A stretch of DNA of 64,000 nt from Agromyces terreus (GTDB lineage: Bacteria > Actinomycetota > Actinomycetes > Actinomycetales > Microbacteriaceae), in contig NZ_WBIS01000002.1 in assembly GCF_009749465.1 (NCBI RefSeq), positions 620,001-684,000 on the forward strand, read 5' to 3'. Under the pieces are notes generated by a model. It was given only the letters and a program-made list of their open reading frames with translations. It was not told the DNA's origin and did no database searches. Below, piece after piece: positions 59,375-64,000 of this stretch (positions within the stretch are counted from its first letter, which is position 1; the number at the start of each line of letters is the position of its first letter). Position numbers and translations under genes: made by a program.

Positions 59375-60513
59375 CGGGCTGCCTCCGTGGTCTGGTCGTC
59401 GGCGGATGTCGCGGGCGCGGCGCCCGACCGGGCGGGTGCGCCGTTCGTGCCGGCGCGCTGCTCGAGCTCGTGGCGTGCGGCGTCGGCGGCCGCCCGGCGT
59501 GCGCGCCGGGAGAGCCCGTCGCGGGAGCCCTCGTTGCGCACGAGGCGGCCGGTCACGAGCAGGTTGAGCACGCCGATGGCGAGGATGATGAGGAAGAGGA
59601 TCCAGGCCAGCGCCGCGGCTCGGCCGAAGTTCCACTGCCCCCAGCCGATGTCGTAGAGGTACAGCGTGATCGTCAGCCATTGGGAGTTGGCGCCGCCGGT
59701 GCCGTACTGGTCGTACATGCGCGGCTCGTCGAAGATCTGGAGCCCGCCGATGGTCGAGGTGATGATCACGAAGATCAGGGTGGGGCGCAGGCTCGGCACG
59801 GTGATCGCGGTGAACTGGCGGAACTTGCTCGCGCCGTCGATGGCGGCGGCCTCGTAGTAGTCGCGCGGGATGGCCTGCATCGCGGCCAGCAGGATGAGGG
59901 TGTTGTAGCCCGTCCAGCGGAAGTTGACCATGGTGGCGATGGCGATGTGGCTCGCGAACGCGTTGCTGTGCCACTGGATCGGCGGGATGCCGATGTTGCC
60001 GATCAGCGTGTTGATGAGGCCGTACTTGTCGCCGAACAGGTTGCTGAAGATGAGGGCGACGGCGACGGGGGCCATGACGTAGGGCACGAGCACGCCCATG
60101 CGCCAGAAGGTCTTCGCGCGGATGTTCTGGTCGAGCATCGTCGCGATGAAGATCGCGAGGATCAGCTGGGGCACGCTCGACAGCAGGAAGATGCTGAAGG
60201 TGTTGCGGAGGGCGATCCAGAACTTCGGCTGGCTGAGCACGTAGACGTACTGGTCGAGGCCGATGAAGGTACCGCTGTTGCGCACCAGGTCCCAGTCCAT
60301 GAAGGAGATGACCGCGGTGTACGCGATCGGGAAGAGCCCGGTGATCGCGAAGAGGATGAAGAAGGGGGAGATGTAGAGGTAGGGGGAGAGCTTGAGGTCC
60401 CACCGGCTCAGCTTGTGCCCGAAGGCGATGCGGCGGGGCGTGCGCGAACGGTCGGGCCGTGGCTGCTCGGGGCGGCTCGCGGCGGCCGGCTTCGCCGTCT
60501 GTGTCGAGGTCAC
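59371..60513 (-). CDS. Carbohydrate ABC transporter permease (CebF/MalF-like) with extended cytoplasmic tails
   Basis: 380 residues with six membrane helices (first in LSPYLYISPFFILFAITGLFPIAYTAV) and the EAA loop RDYYEAAAIDGASKFRQFTAITVPSLRPT. Compared with the usual 290-310 residues, there is a 35-residue basic N-terminus and a 50-residue Ala/Arg-rich C-terminal tail. The GTG start at 60513 is supported by AAGGA 5 nt upstream. No ATPase gene is present in the cluster, so a shared MsiK-type ATPase encoded elsewhere is likely. Confidence 0.92.
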   Translation of the reverse strand: MTSTQTAKPAAASRPEQPRPDRSRTPRRIAFGHKLSRWDLKLSPYLYISPFFILFAITGLFPIAYTAVISFMDWDLVRNSGTFIGLDQYVYVLSQPKFWIALRNTFSIFLLSSVPQLILAIFIATMLDQNIRAKTFWRMGVLVPYVMAPVAVALIFSNLFGDKYGLINTLIGNIGIPPIQWHSNAFASHIAIATMVNFRWTGYNTLILLAAMQAIPRDYYEAAAIDGASKFRQFTAITVPSLRPTLIFVIITSTIGGLQIFDEPRMYDQYGTGGANSQWLTITLYLYDIGWGQWNFGRAAALAWILFLIILAIGVLNLLVTGRLVRNEGSRDGLSRRARRAAADAARHELEQRAGTNGAPARSGAAPATSADDQTTEAAR

Positions 60514-60598
60514 GGTGGTTCCTTCGGTTCGGTGCAGGGCTGGTTCGGGAGTGGCGGGCCGGGACGTGCCCGGCCCGCCACGTTCGATGCGGGCCGGG

Positions 60599-61870
60599 TC
60601 AGCCGATCGCGTCGACCTCGGAGACCCACTGGTCCCATGAGGTCGCCTTGTCCTGCGTTCCGTCTTCGACACGCGTCAGGGCCTGCTGCATCGCGTCGTT
60701 GATCTGGAAGTAGAACTCGCCCTTGAAGGGGGCCACCGTCACGGCGTTGGCCCGGTTCGTGAGGATCTCACCGGTCGGCGCGTTGTTGAAGTACTCGTTC
60801 GTCGCACCGGTGAGGGTGTCGTCGCTGTACGCGTCGTTCTGGCTCGGGAAGGTGCCCGCGTTCGCGAACGCCTTGATCTGCTGCTCGGGAGCGGTCAGCC
60901 AGTCGGCGAGGTCCTGCGCCGCCTCGACGTGCGCGCCGTTGGCGGGGACGGTCAGGTACGAACCGCCCCAGTTGCCGCCGCCGTTCGGGAAGGTGTCCGC
61001 GATGTCCCAGCCGGTGACGTCGGGCGCGTTGCCCGAGATGACGCCGAGCATCCAGCCCGGGCACAGCATGGTCGCGAAGGCGCCGTTCGAGAGGCCGGCG
61101 AACCAGTCGTCGCTCCACTGGCCGAGGTGTGCGGACTGCGTCGCGCTCGCGTCGAGGACCTGGTTGTAGATGTCCTCGACGTCGGCGTTCTCGGTCGCGG
61201 TGATGTCGCCCGAGTCGGGGTCCTCGTAGGCCGCGTCGACCTGGTTGATCATGCCCTGGTAGGTGCCGCCGGCCGAGTCGAAGAACGCCTTGCCGGTCGC
61301 CGCGGTGTACTGGTCGCCGATCTCGAAGTACTTGGCCCAGTCGCCGTCGAGCAGCGCGGCGACCTCGGCGCGGTCGGTCGGGAGACCGGCCGCGGCGAAC
61401 AGGTCGGAGCGGTAGCAGACGCCCTCGGGGCCGATGTCGGTGCCGTAGCCGATGAGGTTGCCGTCGGCATCGGTCGCGGCCTCGGTCTTCCAGTCGAGCC
61501 AGCGGTCCTTGAGGTCGTCGGAGACGGGGGCGAGCAGGTCGGAGTACTGCATGACCTCGGGCAGCCAGTCGACCTCGATGGCCTCGACGTCGGCGAGGCC
61601 CTTCTTGCCGAGCTTCTGGAAGTAGTTGGCGCGCGCGTCGTTCGAGGTCGCGGCGACGTTCTGCACGACCTTCACGTTCGGGTTGGCGTCCATGTACTCC
61701 TGGAGGAGCTCGTCGGTGTAGCCGAAGTCGTTGAACGTGGCGACCGTCAGTTCGATCGGGTCGTCGCTCGAGCCCGAGTCGGACGACGGCGCGCAACCTG
61801 CGGCGATGATGGCGATGGATGCTGCGCCGGCGACGGCTGCGATCGCCCTGGTGCGTCGTGAAAGCTTCAC
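60599..61870 (-). CDS. Cello-oligosaccharide-type ABC transporter substrate-binding lipoprotein (CebE-like)
   Basis: 423 residues. A lipobox (IIAAGC, Cys about 26) is followed by a Ser/Asp-rich linker and a family 1 extracellular solute-binding fold: ELTVATFNDFGYTDELLQEY, VDWLPEVMQYSDLLAPVSDD, GPEGVCYRSDLFAAAGLP, MLCPGWMLGVISGN and NWGGSYLTVPANGAHVEAAQDLADWL. The GTG start at 61870 has AAAGGA 6 nt upstream. It is the first gene of the importer operon, with a strong promoter and three operators upstream. Cellobiose specificity is inferred from the beta-glucosidase and the shared operator with a cellulase. Confidence 0.92.
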   Translation of the reverse strand: MKLSRRTRAIAAVAGAASIAIIAAGCAPSSDSGSSDDPIELTVATFNDFGYTDELLQEYMDANPNVKVVQNVAATSNDARANYFQKLGKKGLADVEAIEVDWLPEVMQYSDLLAPVSDDLKDRWLDWKTEAATDADGNLIGYGTDIGPEGVCYRSDLFAAAGLPTDRAEVAALLDGDWAKYFEIGDQYTAATGKAFFDSAGGTYQGMINQVDAAYEDPDSGDITATENADVEDIYNQVLDASATQSAHLGQWSDDWFAGLSNGAFATMLCPGWMLGVISGNAPDVTGWDIADTFPNGGGNWGGSYLTVPANGAHVEAAQDLADWLTAPEQQIKAFANAGTFPSQNDAYSDDTLTGATNEYFNNAPTGEILTNRANAVTVAPFKGEFYFQINDAMQQALTRVEDGTQDKATSWDQWVSEVDAIG

Positions 61871-61970
61871 GGTCACTCCTTTGTGCGTGTGTTGGGTATC
61901 GGAATGGTCACGTGAGGACACGTCCCGACCGGCCCCGGCGGCAGGATCGAGTCCCGCGTCGCGGCTGTGG

Positions 61971-61984
61971 TGAGAGCGCTCTCA
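61971..61984. promoter_or_regulatory. GAGAGCGCTCTC operator, site 1 (downstream of start site)
   Basis: TGAGAGCGCTCTCA is a perfect palindrome about 15 bp downstream of the -10 box on the minus strand. It is the same sequence as the cellulase operator at 31881-31896. Confidence 0.8.
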
Positions 61985-61997
61985 CGATGCAGCCCCG

Positions 61998-62027
61998 ACT
62001 CTACGAGAGCGCTCTCACCGTTGTCAA
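61998..62027 (-). promoter_or_regulatory. Promoter of the importer/beta-glucosidase operon (-35 TTGACA, -10 TAGAGT)
   Basis: On the minus strand, a consensus TTGACA (62022-62027) is followed by an 18-bp spacer and TAGAGT (61998-62003). The spacer contains a complete operator. The leader to the GTG at 61870 is about 120 nt. Confidence 0.8.
62004..62017. promoter_or_regulatory. GAGAGCGCTCTC operator, site 2 (in promoter spacer)
   Basis: CGAGAGCGCTCTCA lies between the -35 and -10 boxes, so repressor binding would exclude RNA polymerase. Confidence 0.8.
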
Positions 62028-62040
62028 GAGAGCGCTCTCA
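62027..62040. promoter_or_regulatory. GAGAGCGCTCTC operator, site 3 (upstream of -35)
   Basis: AGAGAGCGCTCTCA abuts the -35 box. Centre-to-centre distances between the three sites are about 33 and 23 bp, close to whole helical turns. Confidence 0.8.
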
Positions 62041-62108
62041 TTCGGATCGTTCGTTACCCAAGCGTGACCATGCGATGGGGGTTTCGGCGTCGGCGAGGAG
62101 ACGCCGCG

Positions 62109-62114
62109 TAGACT
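62109..62114 (+). promoter_or_regulatory. -10 box (TAGACT) of a leaderless transcript
   Basis: TAGACT ends 6 nt before the GTG at 62121. Confidence 0.55.
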
Positions 62115-62120
62115 CGTGCG

Positions 62121-62948
62121 GTGCCCGCAGACGACCGTCAACCCCTCTCCGAGGGCGTGCAGCGCCGCCGCCTCCAGGTGGCCGGGGCGCTGAGCCTCGC
62201 ACTCGTCGCGGTCGCCGCCGTCGTGGTCGGCGCGGTCACGGGCGCGGCCGGCCCCGCGGCATCCGGAACCTCCCCGACCGCCGCGACGACCGATGCCGCC
62301 GGCGAGGCGACCACGCCGCCGCGCGAGGAGCCCACCGCCTCCGGCGCCCCCGCGCCGGTCGACACGTTCGACAAGTCGGCGCGCTCGATCGACGACCCCG
62401 CGAGCATCTGGGTGGTCGTCAACAAGCTCCGCCCGCTGAACCCGCAGGACTACGAACCCGACGACCTCGTCGACGTGCCCGTGGCCCACACCTGGGAGCC
62501 GGTCATGCGGCAGGAGGCGTCCGACGCGGTCGTCGCGATGTTCCAGGCCGCGGCCGACGAGGCCGACCTGTACCTCGCCTCGAACAGCGCGTTCCGCAGC
62601 TACTCGACGCAGGTCGACCTCTACGGCGACGGCAGCGACCCGACCACGGCCCCGCCCGGAGCGAGCGAGCACCAGACCGGGCTCGCGATCGACATCGGTT
62701 CCGAGGGCGGCTGCACGTTCGAGTGCCTCGAAGACAGCCCCGAGGGCGAATGGCTGCGCGCCAACGCCTACCGCTTCGGGTTCCTGCTGCGCTACCCGGC
62801 CGACAAGGTCGACGTCACCGGCTACCCGCACGAGGCCTGGCACTACCGCTACATCGGCGTCGAGCTCGCGACCCGCATGCACGACACCGGCTTCACCACG
62901 CTCGAGGAGTTCTTCGGCCTGCCGAGCGTGCCGCTGGGCACGCAGTGA
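62121..62948 (+). CDS. D-alanyl-D-alanine carboxypeptidase family protein (VanY type, peptidase M15)
   Basis: 275 residues. One N-terminal membrane anchor (LQVAGALSLALVAVAAVVVGAV) and a Thr/Ala/Pro-rich linker precede a VanY domain: VNKLRPLNPQDYEPDDLV, NSAFRSYSTQVDLY, ASEHQTGLAIDIG (zinc His and Asp) and PHEAWHYRYIG (third ligand His and catalytic Glu). It should trim D-Ala from peptidoglycan stem peptides outside the membrane. Nothing links it to vancomycin resistance; such genes are common housekeeping wall enzymes. Confidence 0.92.
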   Translation: MPADDRQPLSEGVQRRRLQVAGALSLALVAVAAVVVGAVTGAAGPAASGTSPTAATTDAAGEATTPPREEPTASGAPAPVDTFDKSARSIDDPASIWVVVNKLRPLNPQDYEPDDLVDVPVAHTWEPVMRQEASDAVVAMFQAAADEADLYLASNSAFRSYSTQVDLYGDGSDPTTAPPGASEHQTGLAIDIGSEGGCTFECLEDSPEGEWLRANAYRFGFLLRYPADKVDVTGYPHEAWHYRYIGVELATRMHDTGFTTLEEFFGLPSVPLGTQ

Positions 62949-62976
62949 TGCGCGCGTCCTCGCCGGCCGGTCGCCG

Positions 62977-64000
62977 ATGAGCGAGCGGATGCCCCGACCC
63001 GCCGGCGCCCGAACGCCCCGGCCCGCGCGCGAGCCGCGGCGCGGCCTCGCGCTCGGCATCCTCATCGTCAACCAGCTGCTCGCCGGCGTCGGGGTCGCGT
63101 CCGGCATGGCGCTCGCGGCGATCCTCGTCGCCGACCTCACCGGGGTCGTCGCCATGGGCGGGCTCGCCCAGTCCTCGAGCGTGCTCGGCGCCGCGATCGT
63201 CGCGATCCCGCTGGCCAAGCTCGCCGTGCGCTCCGGGCGGCACGTCGCCCTCGCCGTCGGCTACGCCCTCGCGGTGGTCGGGGCGCTGCTCGTGATCGCG
63301 GCGGCCACGAGCGGATGGGCTCCGCTCGTCTTCCTCGGGCTGGCGGCGTTCGGCGCCGGATCCGCGGCCGGACTGCAGGCGCGGTTCGCCGCGACCGAGG
63401 TGGCCTCGCCCGGATTCGAGGCGCGCTCGATGTCCCTCGTGCTCTGGGCGACCACCATCGGGTCGGTCGCGGGCCCCCTGCTCTCGGAGTCCGGCGACCG
63501 CGTCGGCACGGCGCTCGGCCTGCCGCACCTCGTCGGCCCGTTCGTCTTCTCGGCATTCGCGTTCGCCGTCTCGACGATCCTGGTCGCGACCCTGCTCCGG
63601 ATACCGCGGGCCGGCGTGCTCGCGACGGATGCCGGCGGGGCCGGCGCTGCGGCCGCCGATGGCCCCCGGGGCGGCGGCGACGCCGGCGCTGGCGCAACCG
63701 CCGACGACGCCCCGGTCGAGGCGGTCGACGTCGTCGATGCGACGGGCGCCGCGCCCGCGGCATCCGTCGGCTCCCTGATGGCGCTCCGCCTCGCCGTCAA
63801 GCAGCCGCGGGCGCTGTTCGCGATCCTCGCGATCGTGTGCTCGCACACCGTCATGGTCGGCGTGATGGTGATGACGCCCGTGCACATGACCGAGCACGGG
63901 CTGTCGCTCAGCCTCGTCGGGCTCGTGATCAGCATCCACATCCTGGGCATGTACGGGGCGAGCCCGGTCATGGGCTGGCTGGTCGACCGCATCGGATCCG
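62977..64000 (+). CDS. MFS transporter, 3' end missing (cut by window edge)
   Basis: From the ATG at 62977 the frame is open to the last base, giving 341 residues of an MFS protein. After a basic, Arg/Pro-rich 25-residue N-terminus come at least eight membrane segments (LGILIVNQLLAGVGVASGMALAAILVADL, VLGAAIVAIPLAKLAVRSGRHVALAVGYALAVVGALLVI and others). FGAGSAAGLQARFAATEVA and WATTIGSVAGPLL resemble the YgaY/MFS_1-type exporters. A 50-residue Ala/Gly/Asp-rich central loop separates the two halves, and SPVMGWLVDRIGS at the end is motif A of the second half. The gene starts 28 bp after the VanY stop and may be co-transcribed. The substrate is unknown. Confidence 0.8.
   Translation, partial: MSERMPRPAGARTPRPAREPRRGLALGILIVNQLLAGVGVASGMALAAILVADLTGVVAMGGLAQSSSVLGAAIVAIPLAKLAVRSGRHVALAVGYALAVVGALLVIAAATSGWAPLVFLGLAAFGAGSAAGLQARFAATEVASPGFEARSMSLVLWATTIGSVAGPLLSESGDRVGTALGLPHLVGPFVFSAFAFAVSTILVATLLRIPRAGVLATDAGGAGAAAADGPRGGGDAGAGATADDAPVEAVDVVDATGAAPAASVGSLMALRLAVKQPRALFAILAIVCSHTVMVGVMVMTPVHMTEHGLSLSLVGLVISIHILGMYGASPVMGWLVDRIGS

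Noticed and set aside
62121..62948. VanY gene as part of a vancomycin-resistance cluster
   Set aside because: No vanHAX, vanS or vanR genes are near. Solitary VanY-type carboxypeptidases are common in actinobacteria.

Overview
This window is 64 kb of very GC-rich DNA with dense genes, short intergenic gaps and frequent ATGA start/stop overlaps. Many genes are probably leaderless: a TAnnnT -10 box lies 6-7 nt before the start codon. The gene set, the class of LAxTG-like sorting signal, and the heavy use of the words GGATGCC/GGCATCC point to an actinobacterium of the family Microbacteriaceae, with Agromyces-like organisms as the best guess. I see no tRNA, rRNA, CRISPR array, integrase, transposase or prophage module. 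The window looks like ordinary chromosome rich in accessory sugar-use genes.

Layout. 1-5 kb: end of a family 2 glycosyltransferase, a DUF2064 protein, a methyltransferase, a membrane-anchored sulfite-oxidase-like molybdoenzyme and a GT-C type membrane protein. 5-6.3 kb: CcdA plus a thioredoxin lipoprotein. 6.4-8.8 kb: an LldD-type FMN dehydrogenase and its FadR-type regulator, with two operator palindromes. 8.8-17 kb: single genes (NYN/OST-HTH protein, DUF1294, DJ-1/PfpI protein, IclR regulator, serine hydrolase, DUF559 nuclease, 2-hydroxyacid dehydrogenase, membrane protein). 17-28.6 kb: a complete L-rhamnose system with mutarotase, isomerase, kinase, bifunctional aldolase/dehydrogenase, ABC importer and a divergent LacI regulator. 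A second LacI paralogue follows at 28.6 kb. 29.7-31.8 kb: a MarR-MFS pair. 32-33.5 kb: a secreted GH6 cellulase. 33.7-37.4 kb: an ATP-grasp/alpha-E/transglutaminase operon. 37.5-39 kb: a hydrolase and a histidine phosphatase. 39.1-51.2 kb: one 4005-residue surface protein with 23 repeats of about 130 residues. 51.2-56 kb: lipoate ligase, small membrane protein, orphan DNA methyltransferase, DHA2 efflux pump. 55.9-62 kb: LacI regulator, GH1 beta-glucosidase and a cellobiose-type ABC importer. 62.1-64 kb: a VanY peptidase and an incomplete MFS gene.

How it fits together. The GH6 cellulase at 32 kb carries the same palindrome (core GAGAGCGCTCTC) that occurs three times at the promoter of the ABC importer/beta-glucosidase cluster 30 kb away, so extracellular cellulose cutting and cello-oligosaccharide uptake are probably one regulon. 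The rhamnose genes share a different LacI-type operator, TGAAACGATTCA and variants.

The most unusual signals are DNA-level. (i) A 36-39 bp repeat family (GGTCGAGGAGCG...GTCTCGAGACC) occurs in four clusters, two of them translated in frame inside a FadR-type regulator and an ATP-grasp protein. (ii) A palindromic element family with ends TTCAGGAG/CTCCTGAA surrounds a DUF559 nuclease gene. (iii) GGATGCC/GGCATCC is strongly over-used, and these words appear to account for much of the otherwise rare GCA and GAT codon use.
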